The notes under the pieces: generated by a model | Seen by the model: only the letters and a program-made list of their open reading frames with translations | What the model was told of the DNA's origin: nothing | Databases searched by the model: none | Translations under genes and position numbers: made by a program | Shown: positions 1 to 12,600 of the stretch, one piece after another | Layout: each line of letters starts with the position of its first letter | Position numbering within the stretch: position 1 is the first letter of the stretch | Source: Pterobdella sp. o SKG-2022 | Taxonomy: Eukaryota > Annelida > Clitellata > Hirudinida > Piscicolidae | Assembly (NCBI GenBank): GCA_964035795.1 | Contig: OZ038324.1 | Span: 10,388,772 to 10,452,771, forward strand | DNA: 64,000 nucleotides | Reading direction: 5' to 3'

Positions 1-449
1 AAGAGAAACAAATGAAATGAAAGGAAAAACAAATAAATATCAGGCCTAATAAAAATGACAGTGATAAAAAAATGAAGCAGAAAAAAATTAAGAGCACCGG
101 CAAAAACGACGTCAAATATACATCTTAATGATCATAAAGACACAACACCCTATCTCGCTACCACACCATTCGAAGAAAAAATTGTAAAAAAATGGCAAAT
201 TAAAACGAAAATAAGAAAAAAACTATCCCCCAAAGTGCCGCCATTGCAAAGCATTAAAAATTCACTGCACTCACAAGTTACATCAAGAGATAAGACTTAA
301 ATCAAAACTTCCGGTACAACTACTTGCCACTAATTGAGCATTCGCACTGCGATGAAGGGCTTTGCGATCATATACCTTGAAGTCAACTTTTAAATATTAA
401 TGAAGAGTTAACTTTTAAGTATTATAAGATAATTGAGAAGGGTGCTTTA

Positions 450-626
450 ATTTGAACATAAATTAACTTTTAACTCATAATTAGAAGAGAACTTAAGTGT
501 TAATTTATAATTTAAACATAAATTAATTTTCAACTCATAATTAAATACTAAATTGAATTCTAGCTCATAATTGAAACCTGAAACAACTTTTAAAGCTGAG
601 TTAAAACCTAAGCTGACTTTTACCAG
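450..626. repeat. Degenerate ~30-bp tandem repeat abutting first agrin exon
   Basis: Five or six diverged units of about 30 bp, each containing a form of aacttttaactcataatta, run directly into the acceptor (taccag) of the exon at 627. The units near the exon are the most diverged. Nothing else was identified in positions 1-450. Confidence 0.5.
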
Positions 627-3600
627 ATGCATCGCTTCGATAGATGGCACTGTAGCAAGATGTGAGTGCCCATGGACGTGTCAGTACTATGGCGACAGTG
701 AAGGTGAGTCTTCCTTCCAAGCACTTTTCATTGGTTTTTATTTAAATTATTAATAGTAGTTATTAGGTTTAATTTATTATTATTATTTATTTAATAATAA
801 AAACAAATAATTTTCATTATAAATTATCAGTTATTAATGTTTTTTCGCATATAAAAACAATGAGAGCTATTATTTATTATGACGTCATCAGGCAGCACTG
901 AAGTGTGTGGCTCAGACGGAGTAACGTATGCAAACGAGTGTGAACTTGCTAGGGCCTCCTGTCGCTCTCTCACCAATATCCGGAAAGTTCTGGATCGTGC
1001 TTGTGGTGGGATCATTATAATAATATAAACAATGATGATAAATATTATTTTTATTTTTGTTGTTGTTAGACTTGTGTGTCAAATTAGTACTTTTGGTAGT
1101 AGTGCTGTTTGCATGGTTGTTGTTTTATGAATTGCTGTGTTGATAATGATAATAATATGAATAATAATAAAAATAATAATAATAAGTAGGTCTTTTTAGT
1201 ACTGGCGTTCCAGAAGTTTGGAGTTATCAAGATGAGAGGGCGATTCAGCATGGCAATTAAAAAACAATGAACAACTAATAAAATATAAATTAGAATAGTA
1301 ACAACAATTAAAAAATATATAAGAATAAAATTGAAATAATATAAAAAATAAAAAAAAAATGAGAACTAAAATTTAATCTCCATCACTCAATTGTTACCTG
1401 ACTGGTTGGAGTGATTGCAAAATACATTTTTATCAAAAATATTAAATATAAAAAAAACGTTTGATTAGATTAACTTTTTTGAAAGAAAAAAAAAAGAATA
1501 AAAATATATTTTTATGGAAAAAAAATCAAATAAAAAGCATCAAAAAGAGGGAAACTGATGCTTCACGATCGCAAGCCAAATTGAATTTAGTGGTCCCATC
1601 CATATTTTGTCTCGTAAAAGTCTTTGATCAAACACAATTTGTCACATTTTCAGTTGGACATGTGAGCATTAAAGATGATCGGGTGGTGAGTGTTATTGGT
1701 GGTGGTGAGTTAGAAGTTTTTGTCAAATGGGGTGATCTTTTAGTTTCGAAGTCAGTCATTCAACAGCCTGCCTTCATTCTAGCATGGTTTTGTGAACTGT
1801 TTTTTTGGGTGTTGCTTGTGGGTGAAAAGGAGAAGGAGCGAGGGGAAAGAAGGAGTGAGGGGGGAGACGGACAGAGGGAGAGGAAGAGTGAGGGGGGAAA
1901 AGGAGGGAGGGGGAAGTGGAGTGAAAGGGATAAAGAGTGAGGGAATAAAAGGGTAAAAAACATGCCGGATGTTTCAATTTGAAACTCGAAAAAGCTTGAT
2001 GTGTTGAGAGGCAAGATGAAATGGGATTGTCTGAGACATCCTTGTTTATGATTGGTGGATTTAGTTTTGTTTGTGATTGGTTTAAGAATGTGAAGACCTC
2101 AGAAGTTTATATGAAATGGATTGCCTAATGGAGAATTGATGGTTCTGAGGGAATAGGAGCGATTAAATGCTTGATGGATGCGACTGAAGAGTCATTTTTA
2201 GAATAGTGCTATCTAATTATCTTTATTAATACCGTGTTTATTTTTTGATTTTGATTTTTTTTATTATTATTTTTTTTGTGTTTAAATACTATTTTGAAAT
2301 TTTCACACGAGTATTTTTAATTTATGTTTGGCAGAATTCTGAAGGCGCTATACAACATAACTCTATTTTGTTTTTAGAAACCTTTTTTGAATTCAAAAAA
2401 TAATCAAAAATCCGAGGGAAATTAATTTCCATGAGTATTTCAATGCATTTTGAAAAAAGTTTTCATGAGATAAAAAGCCTTCATTGGCCCTGTTGTCATC
2501 GACTTCTTCATCTCTGATGTTATTTTTTCGCAGCATTTAATTCACAAGTGATCAGTGTTCGCAAATGAATTAGTTCGCTAACCGTTATTGGCTTTCATTT
2601 AACATTTCACCAAAAAATATATTTCTCATCTATTTATCTTTTCTGGTTATTTGTATAAGCAATAAATTCAAAAAAGTTATGAAAGTTGCCATCTACAAAA
2701 CTTTTTAATTTTTTGTTTGCAAGAAAGCATCTGGAGCCACCACACGCTCCTCCCTCCTCTGCACTCTCACCTTCAAACACCTCTCTAGAACTTATACAGC
2801 AACTCACCCTCCATTCACATCACAACTCCACTCAGCATCACCATCATTAATGTGTTTGATCCTCACTACTTCAAACCCCATATCTCACCCACCCAACCGG
2901 CTCATCCAAATTTTCACCCATCACTTTGAACACTTCTTCGCATTTCACAGATCCGTGTTCCACCTACTCCTGCCCTCCACACCACTTGTGCAAGTTGGAC
3001 CACCATGGACAACCCTCATGTAGTTGCTACACAGGATGTGATGTTCACGTAGTCGACCCCATATGCGCCTCAGACGCCAGATCTTACTTGAACCTGTGTT
3101 GGATGATGTTGCAGAGATGTATGATGGGGCAGCATTCCTTGAGAGAGGTCTACAGCGGGTTCTGCCAGGAAGGTGGGTGGATAGGTTGAGGGTGGGCTAG
3201 TTGGTTTTTGGGAAGTAGTTATACGATGTGCATAAAATAGGTTAGTAGTGTGCTGATTAGTGGTGGAATGGGGTAGATGAGATGGGGGGAATGAGATGGG
3301 AGGAGAGGATGAGATGCGTGGATGCAGAGAATATGATGAATGTTTTCACGATAAATATGAGATTCAGATTTTGAAAAGAAACTTTTTTACATAGAATGTA
3401 ACTTAGTGGCAAGTTATGAATGGCATTTAGAACAATTTAAAATATCATTTCATGAAAGCGTTTCGAAAAACTAAAAAAAATCCACGTTAAAAATTTTAAA
3501 AGTTAATTTAAATAAAAATTTCAAATATTACAATGCACTTTTAGTTTTATAACGCGTAATAAACTTTTTAAAAAAATGAGAAAACAAAGCATATAAATTG

Positions 3601-6600
3601 AATATCTTTTTTATCTGTTCGACGGAGAAGTTCAATGTTTTGTAATGGTTCTTTTCATTTAACAAAAAAAAAATAGTTTAGAATTTGAAACTTCAACTTT
3701 TGCAAGTTCCAAATCTTTTTGTGTTTTTTTTCTATATAATGAAGACGTTTTTAGATAAATTTATTTTTTAAAAGAAAAACTAAAATTTTCGAAAAATTCA
3801 ACTTTGTCGTATTCATTAGTATACTATTTAAAGTTTGAGGAAATAGTTTTTTTATGTTACTATGGAAACATAGATAAGAGATTTTAATCGAAATTAAATT
3901 TATATTGAGATAAATGCAGAATTTTATATAAATGGTTTATAAAAGAAAACTAAGTGGAAACTAAAGAATAATTTTTGACGAAATTAAAAGTTTGAAGGTT
4001 TTTGTGATAATTCTCCAAATGATGATGTAAAGAGATTGTTCTCTTCGTTCCTCCTTCCGTTATGTTAGTTATTCTTTCCAATATGGGGTCCCATGCATTC
4101 GACTTCACCACCAATTGTGGGTCATTAATGCATTTCATTAAATTTGTAGCAATTGCTTTGAACTGCAAGGAAAAACGCTTTATAAATACCGCATTACATT
4201 GTATTGAAAAAATCAAGAAAACTGAATAAAAAGTTACATGTCTCTAAAAATTTGAAATATAAAATATAATTTTTGGAGATGAAACTCAAAATCACTGAAT
4301 TCTATAGAAACTAAAAGCACATTTCAAAGAAAATTAATTTCTCAAAAAAAATAAAATAATTGCTATTTCATGAAAACCTTTGAAGAAAATGGACAGAAAT
4401 TTTAAAATATTTGCAGTTTGCTTAGGAAAGATTTGCACGTGAAGCATGTTTGAAGCTTTGAAATCAAATTGAAAAAACTTGTGACGTAGTTCCACTTTTT
4501 GTTGCATTTCACTTTCTTTTGTGACCACATCTTCATATTCAAAAAAAAAAAAGTTGGATTTTTAAAATTCAACGGACACCTTGGAAAAGTGTGAAAAATT
4601 TACATTTCGAATCACACTTGTGCCAAAAATAACCATAAACTGTTCACAATAATTAATGGAAAAAATAAAACAAAAAAGAAAAAAATAGAATAAAATAAAA
4701 AAAAATAGACTAAGATAGAAAAAAAAGAGACAAACACAAAAAAACAAAATAGAAGAATAGAAATTGTTTAAATGCCTGTTGTAATGAGGGCACGTAAGAG
4801 ATGCCATATTCTTATCCCTTCTCTCCCTTCATTACCACATCATAATTATAATAATTATTCTCACAATAATATATATATATATTAATAAAGTGATGAAGGA
4901 TATTTAAGAAGGATAATGCCGCCATACCCATAATAATGCAAATATCTGTAGGAATAAACAATAAAACAATATAAATAATGATAATAATGATAATAATAAT
5001 AATAATGATAATAATGATAATAATAATAATAATAATAATGATAATAATGATAATAATAATAATAATGATAATAATGATAATAATAATAATAGTGACGTCA
5101 AACTCAGCCACACAAACAACGTAATAGTAAACAGAATATTTTTTATTCTTTGTTGTGAGATTTCATTTGAATTCGTAACATGATTTATTATCGTCCAAGA
5201 ACTTCGTTCAAAATTTAAATTAAATTTTGAAATTCTTTTAAAATGGCGAAAATCAAAAGACAGGAAGAGGGATATAAAATAAAGTAAAAGTAGGTTTTGG
5301 GTGATAAATGGAGTTGATGAAATGTGTCAAATTTGATATGTCTTGAATTTACACTTAAAAAATCGAAATTTTAAAATTTATTAAAATAAACCATTAAATT
5401 CACTTTTAAAAATAAACTTCAAACACATAACCACATGACCAACCAATCAGAACTCAGCCACTGCATTGATAAGTCTTGCCAATATGGCATCTCTCTATTC
5501 ATAAAGGCGTGAAGTATAAAACAAGCACCTACAATAATTGTTACGTTAGGGAAGGTGCACACACTATCACATCTGTACTCCATTACTGCGCACGTGTTCA
5601 AGCGCTTCACAATTAATTTTAATATAAATCACTTTAATTGTTCCGGAAGTCAATTTATTTTTTGTATTTATTTTAAAAATGAATCTATTTTGTCACATTT
5701 TAACCAATTGGCGATCAAATCGGATCTCAATTCAAGTCTTTCAGGACTATATGCTAACATCAATATTGAAGTTGAGTACAATAATAATAGAAATAATAAT
5801 AAGTTAAAATAACTAATAATAACAATAATGTTGATTTTATATTATTGGTAGTGTTGTGATAAGGATGTTATGAGTGACGTGGAAGTTGATGGAGATGGAA
5901 GTTTGGCGAATGTTGATCTCAATCTATGAAGAACTTTAATCCCTTTTTTGAGGATGATGATGAAATAGGTGATGATGATGATGAAATAGGTGGTGATGAT
6001 GATGATGATGATGAAATAGGTGGTGATGATGATGATGAAAAAGGTGATCGTAGTGATGATGAAGTTGTCATAAAAAGCAAAAAAGTTAAGTCCAGGAGGA
6101 CATTATTCTTAAAGCAATCAAAAAGCTTTGAAGAGGAATATAAGCAAGAATTGCATTAGCTTAAAACTATTCAGCTCTGAAGGAGGTCGTTCATCCGTGC
6201 TTTAGGAATCTTTTTGGCCAATCCATGTGATGCTTTCAATTGATCTTTTGCCATTCATCTTACCGCCATTTGGGTTTGCTTTGGGGTGCTTTTGAGAGTT
6301 CTTTTTAGTGGCAGTTTGGCGCTGTCTTTTGTGTTTTGAAGTCTTCAATTAAATAGATATCATCTGCCGACCAAGCGTATCAAACATTCATGCATGCAAG
6401 TCATATGTGTTGTTTTTGCTTGGAACCTCCATGTTGGAGTTTTATGTGAGAATTCATCTGAAGTTTATAGCTGCTCTTAATTTATTTATAGTTCTGTCTT
6501 GTACGTCTGAAAACAAATTTATGCTTTCTAAAAACTTGTTTTTCTTTTCCACCTAGAAGTTTTTAAACTCTACCAATTACTCTTTTTTCTTATATCTGCA

Positions 6601-9600
6601 AGACCATCCATATTCCATCCATCACCCTTCGTCTACCCATCTATTAATCCATTTATCCATTTATTCATCCCTCTGTCCATCTATCTATCTATCCATCCAT
6701 CTATCCATCTCTCTGTCCGTCTTTTCAAACATTTACCCACACTCATATATTTATCAACCCAAAATTCATTTCTCCATCCATCCATAAATCATTCATTTAT
6801 CCATCCTCTATCCACCACATATCCATCTATTCATCTCAAACCACACACCACCATTCATCCATCCACCACCCATCTATCCACCCACCACCCATCCAGCTAT
6901 CTACCACCCATCCAGCTATCTACCACCCATTCATCTATCTACCACCATCCGTCATTCCCCATTGTAGTCTTATCAGCAGAGCACCCTGAATTTTGACATA
7001 CTTGCAAAGTTTTAAATTTTATTCAAATTCTTAAGTGTTTGGCCTATTTTTCAAAAACTGTCAAGTGGCGCTTTGAATAATGAAACAATAAATGAATGAG
7101 AGTTAGAGTGGATATACATGAGTGAGACATAGGGAAAGGAATATTCCATATGGAAGTTAATGTGGGGGTGAGACTTGAGCGGCACAGTTGATCTCTGAGA
7201 GAGGTCTTGCGGCACGATTTTAGAGTTAAAGAAAGTAATTTCATTCTGCAGACCCTATTCAGAAATTTTTAATCTTTTTTAATTTCTTAAAATTTAAGTT
7301 TTATGGTATTGTGAAATTGCCGGCCTGGAAGAAACTAAGTTCCGTTTGCAAGCAATGCTAATACTCATTTGGAACTGAATAGGAAAGTATTGGAAGATGC
7401 AGTTAGTGCTTTTAAGTATTTGAAGTGACGTAAGGTATATGAAAGTTGAATGAAGTTTATTAGAGGGAGCTCCATTCCATGCTCGAAACTAGTTTAAAAG
7501 TTAATTTTTGAAGCAATTGTTTTCATGTTTAAGAATTTAATTTGAGGAATTCATTTAACACGCCTCAACTAATGATTTCAACATTCTTTTGACCCCCACC
7601 TCAACACCCCTCACCAACACAAAAATCATCTAAAACGCATCTACAAAACAATCATAAGTAACAAAAACACAAAAAACACATAATTAACATACATGCCCAC
7701 ATACAAAAGAACACACATGCCCACATACAAAAGAACACACATGCCCACATACAAAAGAACACACATGCCCACATACAAAAGAACACACATGCCCACATAC
7801 AAAAGAACACACATGCCCACATACAAAAGAACACACATGCCCACATACAAAAGAACACACATGCCCACATACAAAAGAACACACATGCGTACATACAAAA
7901 GAACACACATGCCCACATACAAAAGAACACACATGCCCACATACAAAAGAACACACATGCCCACATACAAAAGAACACACATGCCCACATACAAAAGAAC
8001 ACACATGCCCACATACAAAAGAACACACATGCCCACATACAAAAGAACACACATGCCCACATACAAAAGAACACACATGCCTACATACAAAAGAACACAC
8101 ATGCCCACATACAAAAGAACACACATGCGTACATACAAAAGAACACACATGCCCACATACAAAAGAACACACATGCCCACATACAAAAGAACACACATGC
8201 CCACATACAAAAGAACACACATGCCCACATACAAAAGAACACACATGCGTACATACACAAGAACACACATGCCCACATACAAAAAAACACAGGATCATAA
8301 AGAACAATAATAAAACACATAGGCAGACTATCTGAACTCACTCCCACCCTATCGTAAATCGACAAAAAATCCAATCAAATTCACAAATGCTCACAAACAA
8401 CATTTTAAACAGCTTCCACTCATGAAAGCAAGATTAGACGAGGAATTAAACTTCTCCTGTTCTCAAATGACGTTTCAATGCTCAACCTCCAACACATGCA
8501 TGCATTTGTTGAGACAATACGTGGCAGCTTGAAGCTATTAAAGAGAGAAAGTTCAGAGAAGGTCAAAGGTCGAAAGGAAGGTCCTTGGAGACATGACCAA
8601 AGACCAATGCTTGCTTATTTGATTTTTTTTTCATTTTTTGCGATTGTTTTTAATAATTGGAAAATAATTTAAAACTCTTTGGTGACGTCATAGCCGTCGC
8701 AATGGTCAAATCACTCATAAATTTTCATTATCATAACGTGTCACCCCCAAAATGTCACCCCCAACGTGTCACCTCCAACGTGTCACCCCCAACGTGTCAC
8801 CCCCAACGTGTCACCCCCAACGTGTCACCCCCAACGTATCACCCCCAACGTGTCACCCCCAACGTGTCACCTCCAACGTGTCACCCCCAACGTGTCACCC
8901 CCAACGTGTCACCCCCAACGTGTCACCCCCAACGTGTCACCCCCAACGTGTCACCCCCAACGTATCACCCCCAACGTGTCACCCCCAACGTGTCACCCCC
9001 AACGTATCACCCCCAACGTGTCACCCCCAACGTGTCACCCCCAACGTGTCACCCCCAACGTGTCATCCCCAACGTGTCACCCCCAACGTGTCATCCATCA
9101 CGCAATCGTCGGTTAGTCGTCTCTGCCCATCACACTCGTGCGATTCTGTTCTTTTCAATGACTTCAGTTCTCAATTGTAGCAACCTGTGTTTTCGTCTAG
9201 AGAACAACAAATATTCTCTAATCGAAGTTATATTCTGTTGTTTGAAATATGAGTTTTTTGTTTATAAAATACAAAATGAATTGGTTTTAAAAGCATGAAA
9301 TATTTTTATGAGGTAATTCATAAAGGCGAGTTTAGTATAGACCTAAGTGCCAGTTTGTAGCAAGTGATGGCTGACTTGCATGAATTTATTTATTAAATAA
9401 TAATTCTAAATTTGAATAAAAAATCATCATAAAATACTTCAAACAAAAAATAAAGTCGGAATGCTGACAATTTCAAACGAGCAAGAGGCAGTGAGACGCC
9501 AAGTAGGGGCAATGGTTGATAAAAGTGATTTGAAAAAATGGCCACAATTAAGACGCCAATTAATAATGAGAAAAAATTGTTCGAGATAATGTCTAGAGAT

Positions 9601-12600
9601 TGATAAATAGTGGACTTGTATTCATATTCATCTGTATTGTTAACAGCCCTATTTACTACCCATGCCATGAATTTGTTCAAGACTTTATCGATTTTTAAAA
9701 TTAGCGTAAAATTGAAAAACTGCGTTTATTTTTATGTAGCCAGGGTTTAAAATGGTCAGACAAGTTTCGCGAATGATTAGAAGTGTATTGAACATCAATT
9801 CAAAGCCCTGAAACTTACAAGTCTCTAAGTGGATGAGATCTGCAAATCCATCGCAATTATTTATTTTAAGATCTTTTATCCTTTTATTTTTATTATTGTT
9901 TTTTTTAAATTCATATATATCTCAGATTCCTCTACCAAATAGCATTTTTTTGGCGCTTAATTCTTTGTGAGTGCTCTGAATAAAATGTTAATTGTAGCAA
10001 ATGTCTGCATTTCTATCAATTATTTCATGCCGAATTACTTCCAAAAATATTTCAGACTTTGAAACTTTTTCATTGCAAATCCATGTGGCAGAAAGGGACT
10101 TGCCTTAGAGTTTTGCCTCTGATCATCAGTTTTAAGATATTCTTTATGATTTTTATTTAAAAAATTTGACTGAAACAAATGTTGGAGGAATGATCAATGG
10201 GGTAAATTGAGCTTTCGGCCCGTAAGTGCGTCTTCAAAATTTTTCTTGTATGTTTTCATTGAAAATAGTTTCTCTATTTTGAATTATATATTGTGGCATA
10301 TGATTGATGCAGTGGCGAAAAAGCATCAGTGGAGAAAATCCAAGAACTAATCAAAAACATTAAGGATACAAAAAAGCTATTTTGAACGCTTATTGGTTGG
10401 AAACGCGAGACACGTGTGTGTCACGTGAAAATTATAGCGTCATTGATGAAGTAATTAATTAGCAATTCTCTGTGGTATCCAGGCAACCAAAGTTATTGTA
10501 GCCGCTCATCATCCAATGGAACTTCATGTGAGTTTGGTGTGAGATGTTCCGACCAGTACGACCCCGTCTGTGGCTCTGATGGTCAGAGCTACTTCAATGA
10601 GTGTTTCCTTCAAAACCAATCATGCTTGAGCAGCGTTCACGTGGTTTACTTCGGATCTTGTGGTTTGTTCTTTGTTTATGAACTTTCTATATAATTATGA
10701 ATATTGCTCTCTGCATAATTTTATTCGTCAATAAAAACAAGGCATTATGATATGGCCTTTCAAAAGTCCCCACCCACCATAAAACCTCTGGGGGCATGGG
10801 TGGTTCTAGTGAATTTATGAAACCTGTGATTTTAAGTCGTTGCCATGGCAACATTAGAAGCACACGTGACCTGATTACTGAAGAGCAGGAGTTATGACTT
10901 GTTAAGCATGCCTGCAATTAAATGCTGAAGCAAAATGAAGCGCTGCAAAAGTTAAATAACCAATTGTTTTGTCTACTGAAGTTTTAAAGTGAATCGCATT
11001 CCCGCGAATTAATATGTTTTGGAACTTCAAATTCAGACCTCTTTCTGCAAATCACTCAAGTCTGAAGCTTCCATTCATTCAAATCCTTGCGTCGAAATTA
11101 TGCAAATTCCAAAGTGGGGTTGTTTTTCATTTTTTTATTTGTGAAAAAATTGACAAATTGATTGTAAAACCCCACGCAGATGTCGAGTCTCGTTGTCAAG
11201 CAACCAACGTCTGTCGCCATGGTGCTGTGTGCGATTCCATGGCAACCAGACCCCTCTGTCGTTGCTATGACAACTGTTCCAGACACTACGACCCGGTGAG
11301 CTGCTGTTCCATGTGGTTGCTTGTGTCTGCAGTGACGTCTGTAGCATGGGGTGATCGAGGCTGTATGATTGGTGATGAGAAGGATGGAAAGCTGTGTGGT
11401 ATGAAAGATTGATTAAGAGGAGAGATAAAAATGGAGGGATTGGAGTTAATCCTGATATTTAATTAGCAAGTCTAGGGTCGGCAACGGTGATAGTGAAGGT
11501 TATTTGGGATTCTGGGCTCTCTTTTCGAGCAATTTGAATTTTTGTTTGTTCTGATTTGATTATTAATATTTGGAAATCTTTTTGAGTAAAATTAGTTATT
11601 AAAAGAAGCATTAAAATTCATAAATCAGTGATATTTGCTTGGTTATGAGCTCCTGCAATTAAGCCAGTTTATGACCTCACCTGCATCATTTGTGCCATTC
11701 ATGCACGCACATTGAAAAATATGTGTTTTCAATCTAATCTCAAGTTATATTGGCTGTCAAAAAAAAACTTTGAGAGAAGAAGCTCTGAAATTATACAATA
11801 CGGTTACAAGCCCTGAGGTAAACTCAGACCATAAAACAAATGCACCAGACAAAAAAAATGTAGCGACTAGAGTGCTTAGCATTTTGTTGCAATTTATTGG
11901 GGAAAAAATTTTTGGATCGCTTTGAACAATGTTAAATTTTTCATTTTCAAAAAGAATCTTTGATGAAACAAAAGACATTTCGAATACATATTTTTAAGAA
12001 GACATTGAAGTTCTCGACACCTTTTAGGCGAAATTTTCTCTATTAGACCTTTCATGAACACAAAAAAAGTGAAGAGTTTTGATGAAAAGTTAATTTAGAC
12101 TTGAAACACATGACGGTCTATTTGAAGTTCTGAGAGATGCAAAAATTTATTAATTTGTATATTTTTGTTCAATAATTCACTGAGATCAGCATACAAAACT
12201 CAAATTCTGATGTTTCAACATACTTTTTGCAGAGTGTAATCTTTTCAAAGTTTAGAGAATGTCTTTTTCTCTCAAGTGCCACAAAAAAAGCAGACGACTT
12301 CTAACTGATTCAGTTTTAAATTGAGAAATAAAAAAATAATTTGATTTTTTTGAAAACTTTTTAATTTCTTTTTCCTCTTCGTGCTAACGCAAGAATGAGT
12401 AAGTCTTACACTAATTAATCTCTTTAAAATTAAATTCCAGTAGTTTTAAAACTGGGAACATTACTGTGTGCACAAAACCTCAGTAGTACTTTTCCAAGAA
12501 CTTCCCAAGGTGAACTTTAAACCTGCTACAACACCCAAAGGTATGCGAGGGTGAGGAGCGGAGTTTCCTTAACGAGTGCCTCATGAGGTTGGAGGCATGC

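Larger units (their letters stand above)
3173..10482 (+). other. 7.3-kb agrin intron rich in simple repeats
   Basis: This is the intron between the second and third visible follistatin modules; its flanking exons match in phase 1. It contains an AAT/GAT tract (about 4975-5093), a GATGAT tract (5940-6060), a degenerate CCATCTATC stretch (about 6600-6960), the 24-bp array at 7689-8290 and the 14-bp array at 8736-9098. I found no cysteine-patterned open segment with splice sites in the rest, so no exon is called, although a short one could be missed. Confidence 0.6.

Noticed and set aside
5926..6159. 77-codon Asp-rich frame
   Set aside because: Driven by a GATGAT tract inside an agrin intron; no splice sites or motif support it.
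7641..8374. Open frames of 97-213 codons across the 24-bp array on both strands
   Set aside because: Pure repeat translation with multiple-of-three period; no start context, splice logic or homology, and the stretch lies in an agrin intron.
8657..9298. 213-codon plus-strand frame ([13 protein letters not shown] repeats)
   Set aside because: Translation of the 14-bp minisatellite; three plus-strand frames are open in the same stretch, so it is not coding evidence.
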